Shown: one piece after another, positions 22,801-34,817 of the stretch | Position numbering within the stretch: position 1 is the first letter of the stretch | How the letters are laid out: each line of letters opens with the position of its first letter | Assembly (NCBI GenBank): GCA_019722365.1 | Contig: JADFUC010000991.1 | Location: forward strand, 124,001-188,000 | Length of the DNA stretch: 64,000 nucleotides | Reading direction: 5' to 3' | From: Lithospermum erythrorhizon | Taxonomy: Eukaryota; Streptophyta; Magnoliopsida; Boraginales; Boraginaceae | The notes under the pieces: generated by a model | Seen by the model: only the letters and a program-made list of their open reading frames with translations | What the model was told of the DNA's origin: nothing | The model's database searches: none | Made by a program: the position numbers and the translations under genes

Positions 22801-25800
22801 TAAAAAAAGAATTGTGTGTTTAGTGAAGTCAAAACACAATGGATGAAATCTTTCAATTTTGTATACCAAAGTAATTTTCATTACACTTGTTATTGTTACT
22901 AGTTAGAGTGATATAAGTAAAATTGTGTTGATGCGGTTGAAAGCAGCAATGAATGAAAATAAACTAACATATTAAAAGTTGTTGCACCTACCTTAAATTT
23001 AATTTATTCATACTATTTGTGAGACAACTTCGAGTTATGTTTGACAAACAAACTTTGAGTGCCTCCCGAGCGGACAAGTTCGTATTATGTCCTTGAAGTA
23101 GACATAATTTAACACGAAGTCTAATGTTAAGACTATATCATCATGTACATAAGCGAAAGGCACAGTATTTATTTCCATCTACTATAGAATTACAATTTAT
23201 TGTATGTATAGTATCTTCATTATGGAGTATAAAGAGTGAATTAAATATATGACTTGAATGTATTCAAGTGGCTCCTTAGGAGACACCAATCCAGTGTTAG
23301 AACCTTCAGTTATATCAGGAATATTATGTGACAATTCCTGGTGCATTACTAACGCCTAATGCAAAGAGACATGATGTTATGAATAAGTCATACTCTAGTG
23401 GATGACTTAAGGTCATCTGAGTGAAATAGAATTGGAATACATGAGTCGAGTATATAACTCACTCTGGTTACCTTCTAGATGGTGATTCATCAGAAGTAAG
23501 AAACATGTTTCCATTAAATGAATATATAGTCATAAATGAATCAAATATTTGGTTTCGACCAAGTTGAATGTATTCATTAATTGACTATGCACATGTCTAT
23601 TTCAAATTTTTCCTTATTACCCACGTGTTGCAACATGTGTGTTTAAGTGAGTGATCCAAAATGTTGCTAAGTAATGATGGGGTGATGGTCATATGACACA
23701 TTGTTATTGGAAGTTCGCATCTCAAATGAGAACAAGAAGAAAAAGCAGTGTATTATCGGTATTAGAGTTGCAAACTTGAAATTAGAGTATAATGGAGTTA
23801 GAATCTTAAATCTGATATTTTGATTTGAAATCCAAAAGGGTCAAAGTGAAGATGAACCTTGAAGTTTCTCAAATGGTAGTAATAGGCACAACTACACATA
23901 AATGTTACATGTTTGATTACTAAAGAATCTTCATACAACCTCGAAAGGTATAGTGCTTGAATTGATTCTTATGCGTGCAATAAATCGATTACACATATGT
24001 GACATATGCTATATTGATACCATTAAAATATAGCTTGGATGACATTTGTTTGTTAAGCTATAGTCGTGAAGTTTGAGGTGAATAAAATCTATGATAGATT
24101 AAACTCTATAATGAGCATCTGCTTATTAACTGAAGACAACTCTCTAATGTAATATATATGCATGATAGATAATCAAAAGCATTACCAAAAGATACATAAC
24201 ATGGATGAAACATAAAGTAGGCACGCCGTTACATGTGTAAATAATCATCAAATAAACCATTTAATTGTCTAAGTGTAAAGTCACTAATAATCTAATTATA
24301 GTGTTCGATTAATATCTAATATTAATTAGTATTTCCAAAATTATCCATTTTACACTTATGATGATTAATTCCTAAATTATGTTATAATTTGAAACTCTAA
24401 TTATATAATAATCATAGGTCTCAATTCTAATTAAATCCAATTCGAAATTCTATTATTAAATTTAATCGAAATTAAAATTTAATCAAACTATATTTATTAG
24501 CTTTAATTGATTCCAAGAAATAATTAATATTTAATCTAATCTAATTAGAACTAATTACAATGTGAATAATATAATTGAAAATAATTTTCATCGAGAAATT
24601 AAATTAATTCAGCTCAATTGATATCCGATAAATCAATCTAGTAAAAAATCCATTAAGTATTGAATTTGGATCAAACCAAAATTTAATTGACCCGTTCAAT
24701 AAACCCGACTCGAGCGGACAAGCCTTTCGGCCAGCTGGGTCCGGCGGATCATTGACCCGCCCCCAGCCACGTCGTACTCGCGTCGTCAGCGGCATTGGCA
24801 TGATCACGTGTCGATCCGCGTGCCAAACACGTTCGGCAATGGCGTGACACGTGTCGAATACGTGTCAAACAAGTGTCATTCGTGCTTGCCCGCGTCTGAA
24901 ACCTATCGAATTCGAGATGGAACTGACTCGAGGTTTGACCAGAATCAGCAGTTGGTTAAGGAGTTGACTTCAATTTGAGCGAAATTAGGACTGGCGATCA
25001 TCACTTGGCGGCGTGGCGGTTAATAAATTGATATAAAGCGTGAACGAGAATGGAAGTGGTTTTACTCGTTTCAATTAATAAGCGATATAAATTAAATTAG
25101 AAAAATCAAAAATTTAAAAATCAGAAAAATTATTTGAAAATTTTTCACATTGATAGATTTTGAAAATAATTAACTTTTAATTAAGTTTAATTATTTTATT
25201 AACATAATTCATCAATAGATATTTAAACATATTTAAATCAATTCAAACATGCAAAACAGTCTAGAAAATTAAGTAAAACAGTATTTACATAATTGTAATC
25301 CGCATGGCAGGCTCACACGGAGGCCCTTGTTTGTTTTTAATGTATAACAATAGTTCTAAACCTATTGGATCTGAATCGAGAATATTATGGATTATACAAA
25401 ATAATAAATCATCAAACTACGAGTTGTGTACCTTTTGAGTCGAAACTATTGCTTGATTGGCAACAAAATTGAATTGCTTTCATATTCCCAAATAAGAGTA
25501 TTTCGAATAGTCCACGCTGACAAATTACACAAATAATGCGTTTTACTAGAGCGATTAAAGGCCAAACTAGAAATAAAAGATGGAAGAAGAAACAATTCTC
25601 TTCCATGAGAGTCGGCGAAAAAGTGAGGAGGAGAAAAGGAGATTTTTATTTCTTGCAAATAAAAGTGATCATTCTCTTCTTTTCCATTCAAATTAGTCTC
25701 ATTATATAGACAAAGTTTGAGGAGAGTTTCAATAGGAAAACAACTCCTTAAATCCTATCCTCATCCAAATAGAATGTTTTAGAACCATCTCTATCCAAAT

Positions 25801-26000
25801 AGAATGTTCTAGAACATTCCGTTCTTCCGCTCTACTTAGCGCCCGTCCCATCACTATGTCCCGAGTTCGATTTTTTTCGTCGATTGTTTTCTTCATATTT
25901 TACTTTATACTAGGGAAGTTTAATACGATTATTACATAGTTCGATTTATTGTTGCATGTGACCTCGTAGGACGGGCAACCAGTAGTAGCCTCAGTAAACA
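19801..26000. other. AT-rich region without a recognised gene; possible decayed retrotransposon
   Basis: I see no intact frame and no clear domain. A GC-rich island at about 24690-24990 inside very AT-rich sequence resembles the layout at 59290-59480 in Copia C, so a decayed LTR element on the minus strand is possible. 25560-25900 contains LTR-like text (a minus-strand TATATAAT box near 25702). This is weak inference only. Confidence 0.25.
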
Positions 26001-27029
26001 ATATTAACCGACTATTATATTAATATATAGATTACAAAAGACCTAGTAAGCCATCGTAACCCCCTAATGTCGTGCGGTAAGTCCTAAAATATTAATTGTC
26101 CAATAAATTGTATACTGATGAACTTATATAGATTGAATGTATAAATCGGATGCAATCTAAATTGTTCAACGGACATTTTTATGAGAATCGGTTATCTCAT
26201 ATTTTCAACGGTTAGGCGTTGACAAAGGTGGAGGGTTATACGTATGGCGGTCAGTGTTTGGACTTATCAGCCCGATATGTTTGGTAATTAGCCGGTGGCG
26301 AGGGGAATATGTGGTGGAATCTGGACATTGTCTATCCTTTACGAGTGTCAAGCGACACATACATTCTGAGGTGCTTAATGCACATGCAGTACACTTGGGT
26401 GCATCTGGCACATCTGATGTTTTGAGTATATACGATCGTTTAATGTCAGTATTATCTGACAAATCACAATTTTCTAAGTACATTTGAATTGCATTTATGG
26501 GAGGATCTATTTTTCTGTTTATCTAACGTTTGTGGAGAATTCAAGTCAAGGTAGAGATTTGTTGGAATTCGATGCCTTGAATTGAATTGTGTAAAACTCC
26601 ACATCGAAACTTTGGGAGAAACACAATCTTCGCCTTTATAAAGGAAGTTTGGTTGTTGGATAATACTTCACTTCCGCTAGCAATTAGTGGGTTTTCCTAT
26701 AATTAGTAGAATCTCAACTATTCGGTAAAATTTTTATAGTGTGTCCTAGTAATTCTATTCTAGAAATAGTGTAGGATAGTAATTCTATTGTGCAGGTACT
26801 TAGTGATACATACATCGAGCATAGTTTGCTCATCACGTAATCTTTATTCCTCCCGTCCGTTATAGTGAAATTTAAATTGGTTGTGCCCGTGGATTGTCCA
26901 AACACGTGTTTGGGATATAACGTAAAAATTCAGGTGTTATTTCTTTTTCAAGTCTATTACTTAATTTATAGTCTCGTACCGTATTTCGTTATAATAAACA
27001 CGTGTTTGTTATAACAGTTAATTCATAAA
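26001..27029. other. Intergenic region with two CACGTG palindromes
   Basis: No gene is recognised. The 77-codon frame at 26254-26487 has no known motif. CCAAACACGTGTTTGG at 26898-26913 is a perfect 16-base palindrome, and 26989-27014 is a near-perfect 26-base inverted repeat with the same AAACACGTGTTT core. Confidence 0.4.
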
Positions 27030-28370
27030 ATTAAGAAGTAACTTGTCCATAGCCTTCGAGGCTATTACATGAAGTCAAATTACATGATACATAATTAAAA
27101 GTACTAACGACAACATCTTTTAAATTTTAAAAAATATTCAATACTTGTTGGCAACTACTCTATCTTACTTGATTCTTAAAGGTTTTCATCTTGCGGTACC
27201 CATTTCTGTCTTCATTATTTTTGAACATGTGGTAGTTTCTATACCATATTTGTGAAAATAATTTATCTTTAATGATAAAGACAGTATGAAAATTAAGCTC
27301 TTTGATGAGAAGTAGTGTTGTATAAATTGTCTCTGCAAAAGAAGCCAGCGATAAAAGTGGGAAACATCCACAACGTCAGGGGTTGTCATTTATCGAGGTG
27401 ATAAGGCCAGATCCTCCCGATCATTGTTCGAGTTCCCTTAATGAAGATCTCAAGGAGCCATTTAGGTAGTTTATCATTTGAGATACCGACATATATCTTG
27501 ATGCATCTTTTCCTGGAGGATCCATCACATCTATTTGAAGATAAAGAAAAAGAAGAGCAATAATGGAAAAGGAAAGAGGAAGTTATATGGTGATCTCCCA
27601 GTGTGAAATAGTTTTTATTAAGAGAAGTGAAGTTAAATTTCTTGCATTGTTGGAGCCTCAGCGCTTTGAAACTCTGGCTTTGATCCGTTTGATGTCAAAG
27701 GATCATTCTTAAAAGATGGTTTCATTTAAATGAAGTCAGTAACTTGAAAGAGTATTCTTATGAAGAAGGAGCTCGTAAATATTATTTGGAGTCCAATTTT
27801 TTAAAATCAAAAGAGAAAGAAAATTTTGTATGGAGGAAGAAAATAGGATTAAACTCAAGTTAGTCCAAATGCTTTGAATGAAGGGACATTCAAAGAAAAG
27901 ATGCTGACAATTTTCGTTACTTAACAAACAAAGGTGGCAAAAAAGGTTAATGTTATTATTAGTTTTACCTGCTAAAATCTCTTGAGAAATATTTTTTAGA
28001 GAAAAACTTATATTTTTTGGGGAAAAGACAGTTTCCAGAGTTTTTTTTCAAGTTTGGGTGGAAATGGATGAGTATGAGGAAAGGAGTTTCATGTTATTAA
28101 TGAAGTGTTTTGTGATGCTTTTGTAGAGGTTTTTGGAGTGAAAAGTATCTTTGGGTCATTTTTTGTGTCTCTATCTCCTGTTAGATTCATTTTAAGTATC
28201 GTGAAGACAATATGAGGTAAAAAAAAAAAGAAATTAAGTAGAGGAATATTCCAGTGTTTGGAGTTTATGAGAAGATCAGATGGGGTAGTTGGGACATGCT
28301 GAAAGATTGAGGAAAGAATCAAGTTTAATGGAGTTATTTGCCTGAAGTTAGTTGTCATTCCAAATGTTGA
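27030..28370 (-). mobile_element. Non-LTR retrotransposon (LINE) remnant, 3' part of ORF2
   Basis: On the minus strand the segment near 27975-27736 reads NLFCHLCLLSNENCQHLFFE followed by CPFIQSIW, the zf-RVT zinc-binding motif (CxxC...CxHLFxxCxF) found C-terminal to plant LINE reverse transcriptases. Stops and frameshifts flank it, and no catalytic RT motif was found upstream, so the copy is 5'-truncated or decayed. The 3' tail (27030-27390) recurs at 43345-43740. Confidence 0.7.
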
Positions 28371-28739
28371 TGAATGAACCAGTTTAATGGTGCTAATCTT
28401 TCAATTTCAAATTAAATCATCTTGACTTGACACAGGGATAAACTCGGTATGCCACAAAAAAACAATTGCGGAGTAAATATTATTGATAATCATGCACAAG
28501 AGAGGAGGTGCAAAAGACGATGGAAATGGAAAATTGGAAAAAACTACCATAAGAGAACTGTAAAATCCATGAAAATGGTTCAAGCTCTACAAAATGATGG
28601 AACTGGGTGTTTGTGTACTCTATAAACAACCCCATCACTATTACTGAAACCTACATACATAAATCACTTTGGATATTTTCTACACAAGTATGTCAATGTA
28701 TCACCTAGAGTTTCTTCGTCATCATCACTTCACCATAGT
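28371..28739 (-). other. Presumed 3' UTR and downstream flank of RING1
   Basis: No ORF is of interest. As the RING1 stop codon is at 28742-28740 on the minus strand, the 3' UTR and polyadenylation site should be here. The sequence next to the LINE remnant has no distinct features. Confidence 0.35.
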
Positions 28740-31700
28740 TCATGACTTTCGACGGTATGCTAGAACCTGAAATCGGTTCAGTGTAAATATATACGTATAT
28801 CAGCAAACTGGCTGATAAATAAGAGAGAAAATGAGAAAGTGGCCTTGCTTATAACCTAGCTTTTTTCTAAAAGCAAAACACCCCCCCCTGATTGGTTTAT
28901 TATTCACGATAGCACGTTTGAGCCAAAGAGAGTTAGTGGGGAGGGGGGAAATGAACTTACCAAATTATGCACATTGAAACTGCTCATTGATTGAATCATT
29001 GATAATGATTGATGATCTTCCACCAAACAGAGCTCATTTTTGGTTGGGTCTATTTTGAGGAACTGGGATTCACCTAAAGTGTTCAACTCAATATCTTTGA
29101 CCAATAGCATTTCAATTTCATCTGTTTGTACAGAAGTTTGCATGGCAACATATTGCAGATATACAAACATGCAGGAAATAATCAGCGAATCAAATGAACT
29201 AATGTTGATAGTATATATCTTGAAATAAAAAGTACTCCGTATTCTTAAGTTCTGAATGAGGATTTTACTTGACATAAGTGTTTAACTGACAGAGTCAGCT
29301 TGCAGCAAATATAAGGCCTCTGCAAGCTGGGTATTGCATCTTCATGCAAAGAAACGAGCATAAGGCTGACATCCATCTGAATATGAAATGGAAAAAATGT
29401 TAGGGTACTTTTGACAGAAAACCGAATACATGAACTGCTCTACTCGATCCTTCAAATCTGGCATAAAGAATGAATTATTCAGACAGCATCTTGATATTTC
29501 AAGACATTTTGGTTGCACAATGACTCAATTTAAGAGTAGATGTTGTCTACTTTTCTTAAGATAATAAAGTCATTGTGGAACATTTAGATTGATAATTTCT
29601 TATGACTGGAGGTTACTGAAGCTGCAAGAAAAAGATAGCAAGTCTTACCCCCTCCATATTTTGGTCTGAACAACGGAGACAGTCAATTAACTTAGAAAGT
29701 CGGCTGCCCCGGGGCAGCTTACCAGAACCACAGCTCAAACTGCCATGTCGATTCTGACTACGCGCCCCACCTTTTCCCCAAGTGAAAATATCTGTGCTGC
29801 CTAGAAGCCCAGCAGATGCGCCAAGTGATTCCCTTTTCACATCAACATTGTTTTCATCGCAGCAGACATCAGTATCAGTTGCCGAAGGCTGAGATGACTG
29901 AGTTCCCGTCCACCTTTTCTGTCGCTTTGGCCTCACTTCAGTACTTTTCTCATCTGTAGAAGAATTGCCACCATCATTACCATTACAATTTTCTTCATCA
30001 CCAGATTCAAAATGTCCAGCATCCCTATGGGACCTCAACCTCAAATTTCTCTGAGATCTCCTCATATATGTTGCTGCCGTTGCTTTAGCTGCCCGCTTCT
30101 TTCCAAGTGCTTCTGTTTGTCGACGTAGAGTTTGAGCAATTGAGGCTTGTATCTGTTTAAGTAGGGCCAAGTCCAAGTTCAGAAAGAAGTCAGCAATTAT
30201 AGCAGTAACAGGTGGAAGACGGGGTAAACTATATGACACACATCTACTAACAATTTCTGCCTCCTTATTAAGATACACATCTACTTATAATTTCTGCCTA
30301 CGGTCAAAATTCTAAGACATTAGCATTGGAATTCAGTAAAATTGTTCACCAGAACATCAGCATAACCTATGTAAATACTACACCTGGAGTTGATTAAATC
30401 TACTTACCTCCCTTTGATCAAACACTCTCAGATCAGTATTATTCAGTAAAAAACTTCAACAGAACATCACTACCAATGTGATGGCTACACCTGGAATTGA
30501 TTAGGATCCACTTACCTGCTTATTTCTCGCTTTTTCCACTTCATGGAAGGCTAATTCCTGCTAAAGTATATACAGAAGTTAGCACAGCTCTTCCACTGAA
30601 GTAAAATAAACTACCACCATGCTATACCTCTTCTTCATATTTTTCAATGTCTGGATACAGAGCAGAAATCAAGGCATCATAATTTGGATCATCTCTCAGA
30701 GATCTGCGACTAGCACAATGTGTTCTACAAGCAGGACACTCCTTGTTCCTGCAGTGGTGATCACAATATATCTGAATAACAGCGAAGTGAATGCTTGGTT
30801 AACACATAAAAATAGCAACTTGAGGTTCCCCAGCCGCATTGCTTTGTCAATACATTCCCTGCAAAAGCGATGAAGGCATTCCATAACAGTCCTTGTTTTC
30901 CTAATTATTCCTGACAAATGAGAGTGATAGGCATATTAGAATATATCAACCTCTATGCATTACTAAAATGTACGGAGTACTTAAAAATGCAAGCTTCCCT
31001 TCCCTTGCTATTATGGATATATTCATTACCAATCAGAGAGAGAGAGCAGAGACTTTAGCTCAGCATGGTATTCATAATTCCCCTTAGCACCCACCCCAAA
31101 ACAAATATACATACAAGCATACTATATTGTACAACTTCTCCCCTGAAGCCAAACTCCAGCAACCAGTAGAGAATGTTTCCATAAACATGCACCAAAATAA
31201 GCCCTCCCAGTAAAGCTGAAGCTGGTTGCCCATATTTCACCAAGTAGTCATGACACAGAGAGTATTTACTATTCTGATTGAAGAAATATAAAGTATTCAT
31301 GGCACAGATATATATGCATATTGCATACCTAGACATATTGGACACTGCACTTCTTTGCGTATTTCTGACAGTTTGACCGCAATGAACCTATGTCAACATC
31401 ATAACAGGGAATAGTAGATTAGAAACAGATGTATTCATAAAAGTTCCCATAAATCATTCAAGGAAGTTAGTGATTAGGAGAGAGTGGAAATAGGAAGTAA
31501 ATGTACAAGAGCACAAACTAAATTATTTAATAGAATTTAAAGACATCCTCGAATAAGCAAGCAGTAATTGTTGCTCACAGGGAAAACTGATCTACGGTCT
31601 ACAATAACAAAATGCTATGTCTCAATGCTCTTAAAAGCTCCCTAAGCGGTGGAGTATCGGATCGCAAGCAAGAACCTTACCCCCGCGATAACAGGAGGTC

Positions 31701-34700
31701 ATACTGACCACCCAAAGATGTAATAATCACCATTTACTACTTCACAATAGATAAGATAAAGCAAGCATCGAGCCATTTTGATTTATTTCATTATATTCAA
31801 GAGCTAGAAAATAATATCTTTGACTTCATGAAAATTTCTTATGTTTCAAGGAAAAATTCAAGCTATATAGTAGTTTAATTTGATTTTGCAGCACTTAAAG
31901 AGGGGTCATCATCTATGTTTAACATATACATTGGAGTTCCTTTAATTTACTTTCATTACCTTAACAACTTTTTACTTCCTTCATTACCGAAAATTTAGAG
32001 GAAATTGTAGTTGGTCCCTAAATTCTCCGCCCACCCAACATCCTTATTAAGAGTAGAAAAATATCTCTCTTCCCAACACACCTAGATCTTTTATCATAGT
32101 TGCCTTGTCAAGCTTAAATGTTCATATTTTTCCGGCATTGGATGAATCATGCTCTTATTTGTGAGTGTTATCCACGAACGCTAATTTTCATGATTGCTAG
32201 CTATACTGGTAGACACTAATATTGTCTTAATAGTTGGTGCCACTATATCAGCACCCGGTTGACAAATACTAGCTTGTGTTGCCCCGAAAGTATCCAGTTT
32301 TCAAAGAATTTCTGAATTTGTGCCTACTAATACTGTTGGCTGAAATCATAGCCATAGACTCAATAAGGAAGAAAAAATGAAGTCCAACATCTGCATGATC
32401 CAGTGTAATATCTATCTCAATGAGTATAACCAACATGAAGCCAAATTCTCTTTAATAAATCATGAGGGGTTTTCTTCTCTCTATATGTACAGATAAGAGC
32501 AAGAGTATTCTTCCATCAGCCATTTATACCACATAATTTCATTTAGAGATGGAAGTGAGGCATATCACAAAATAATGCATCCTTTATAAATAAGGTATCA
32601 AACTCCATGTGTCTCATTTCAAGGTTTGCTCAAGCTGGCTCCAGAATACCAGCACTGTTTTGAGCACAACCTTGAGCTCAGTAAAATAAGTAACTATTTT
32701 GAAAATATTATTGGATAACCAGTGAGGGCATGGGTTTAAAATCATCAAACCTACGCATATGCTCCTACCTTGGTAGGTAGAACATGTATACCTCTCTATA
32801 TTAGCATCTTCAACGGTCCAAACTCCAAACATAGGATTAAACTATGTAAACACAATCAATATCCACAACCAGTAACCTATGTCATCTCCATTAAAGGATA
32901 TGTTGTTTTTGCCAATTGTTTATGTTGTCTATGTCCTATTAGTATAATTTCTAATATACTAAGAGTGTGTAATAGGTCCTTACATAGGAAATGCATTAGA
33001 AGATGTTGATTGAACCACATTTAATTACAATGAAGTCAAGCAAAAGCAAATAACGACATACAATCAACAGATCTATCACCCTATCTTCAGTAAGAACTAG
33101 AATAGATTGATCTTTTATTGTTAACCCTAGTCAATCATGGATCTTGTATTGCTAACACTTATACTTTGAATCACCTAGCTTTTGACGGAAGATGATTTTC
33201 CCAACAATGATATAAAGGATGGAAATGTAAGACCATGTGTATGTGTGACATTAGCCAACAATGCATTAAACTTCAACTCTTCATTTATGCTACATGTTCT
33301 ATTTGTTTCTAAGCATAATTATTAGAGTCGTCATTTAGGAATGTATATACGATATGGACTTTTTCAGGTCCTGTTGGAAGAACATAACTGAATCAAGAGT
33401 CGAAAACATAATCCTATCAAAAGTTTCTATATGTTTTATTTGTTAGGAGGCTGGTATAATATTGAACTTGTTTCCATACTGTGCATAACAATCTAATAGA
33501 ATTTCCACAAATAAAATTGTATTATGCCTTCCCATAAGCATGAACATACAAAGATTTAGTTAGGCATGGCAACTACATCAGATCTCATGCAGAATTAACT
33601 GCAGGTTCAAAGGATTGAAAAAAGTAGTTAATTTACGCTTACTGTTCACAACACAAGCATGAAGGAAATGAGATGCTGAAACAAAAATAGCAGCAAGTTG
33701 AAGAAGCTCAGGCAGGGAAGTAGAACGAGGATATTAGATTACTAATGGCAAGGTGCCAGAGATTTATTTTTTCCCAAAGTTTCCAATGCGATAAATCATC
33801 AAAAGGTATTTCAAAATTATGTAGAGGAATGAAGTTTTCCTAATCTTTTAGCAGAAAATATTTTGTGAAATAGGATGAACAGGGAAAATTCATGAAAAAG
33901 AGTATCATGACAACTATAATCCATCTCGTGTGAGCTAATTTCTGGAGAATTTACTCCAAGGATTTTGAAATACTCAATCTAATGTTTCATTGAGCTTACT
34001 TTCATGCTTTCACCATTCGTAATACATTTAATTAGGTTTTAACATATAATGGAGCTCTGCATTCTTCACCACCTATAATGCGAACTGTAACTCAACCCCC
34101 TTCATTTGATCCATGCACATGAATAACTATTCCAACTCAGACCACATTTAGCCAAACAAACTTTGACTTACAATGATTCAGACAACCAGTTTAATCAACT
34201 CCATACTACATCAACAAATACCCCATTTAAGCACAATCCAACCAGCATCGATCATTAGACAAGGTAATCTAGAACTAATTACCAAGTCCATGACTAAGTT
34301 ACTTTTTAAACAAAAATATTCAGTGGTTAATAATTAAAATCACTAACATCGCTGCAAAACGAAAAACTAAAACACACTACATTTATACCGAATCAACATT
34401 TACTCCCTCCATCTCAAACTAAAACCTCATTAATTTTGACAATAAATCAAACTAGACAATCTTTTCGGGACATATTTAGTAATTTCCAGATAATAAAAAA
34501 CGCAACCAAACAGTTCGAAGGATCGAAGATCACATAAACAAGCAAAAACACGTACACAATTCAACGTCAAAATCGAGTCTCCAAAAAGTCAACATTTCTC
34601 GTAAGTCAACAAATCACAACCCAAACGAAACATGCAGATCTCAAGCTGAACTCAACAACACACATATGAACAACTAATTATGTTTAAAAATGTATCAAAT

Positions 34701-34817
34701 ATTAACTATATTATACTTATATAATATTTATATATATAATTTTGAGTTTGAGTTGAAAGTAAAAGAAGCTTTACTCGTGTTCTTCATCAAGGCCAGAATC
34801 GGAGCTCTCCTCTGAAT
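28740..34817 (-). CDS. RING1: RING1-type Polycomb (PRC1) E3 ubiquitin ligase, first exon unresolved
   Basis: Exons on the minus strand: 34817-34775 (acidic [14 protein letters not shown]), 31387-31329, 30910-30820 (or to 30829), 30748-30628, 30557-30516, 30152-29649, 29376-29269, about 29152-28961, and 28766-28740 (VLAYRRKS, stop). The RING is unmistakable: [20 protein letters not shown], then [18 protein letters not shown] and [20 protein letters not shown], matching plant and animal RING1. The long central exon is basic and Ser-rich; the last exons ([33 protein letters not shown]) match the RAWUL ubiquitin-like fold of RING1 proteins. Known role of the family: with BMI1-type partners, monoubiquitination of histone H2A in PRC1 in the nucleus. 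Two splice sites are non-standard (see findings). Exon 1 is not found with a clear donor; a Pro-rich frame ending near 35040 is a candidate. Confidence 0.9.
31388..34774 (-). other. 3.4-kb intron of RING1 between acidic and RING exons
   Basis: The donor ACACGA/GTAAAG (34774) and acceptor CATAG/GTTCATT (31388) join GA + G to give ...EEHEFIAVKL in phase, so the intron is well supported. It holds a SINE-like repeat (31633-31870), a CTCCCTCC MITE-type end near 34405, and otherwise AT-rich sequence with no gene on either strand. Confidence 0.75.
31633..31870 (-). mobile_element. SINE-like repeat, copy 1 (RING1 intron)
   Basis: The minus strand contains GCGGGGGTAAGGTTC, close to the GCGGGGGTAAGGTCT motif common in plant SINEs, followed by a GGGAGCTTTT-type segment. 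The plus-strand block CACAATAGATAAGA ... AGCCATTTTGATTTATTTCA ... AAGAGCTAGA is repeated in diverged form at about 38280-38365, in BAC1 intron 1. Confidence 0.55.

Noticed and set aside
28904..29275. 123-codon minus-strand frame as a separate gene
   Set aside because: Its C-terminal half is RING1 exon 9; the N-terminal half is intron 8 sequence that happens to lack stops.
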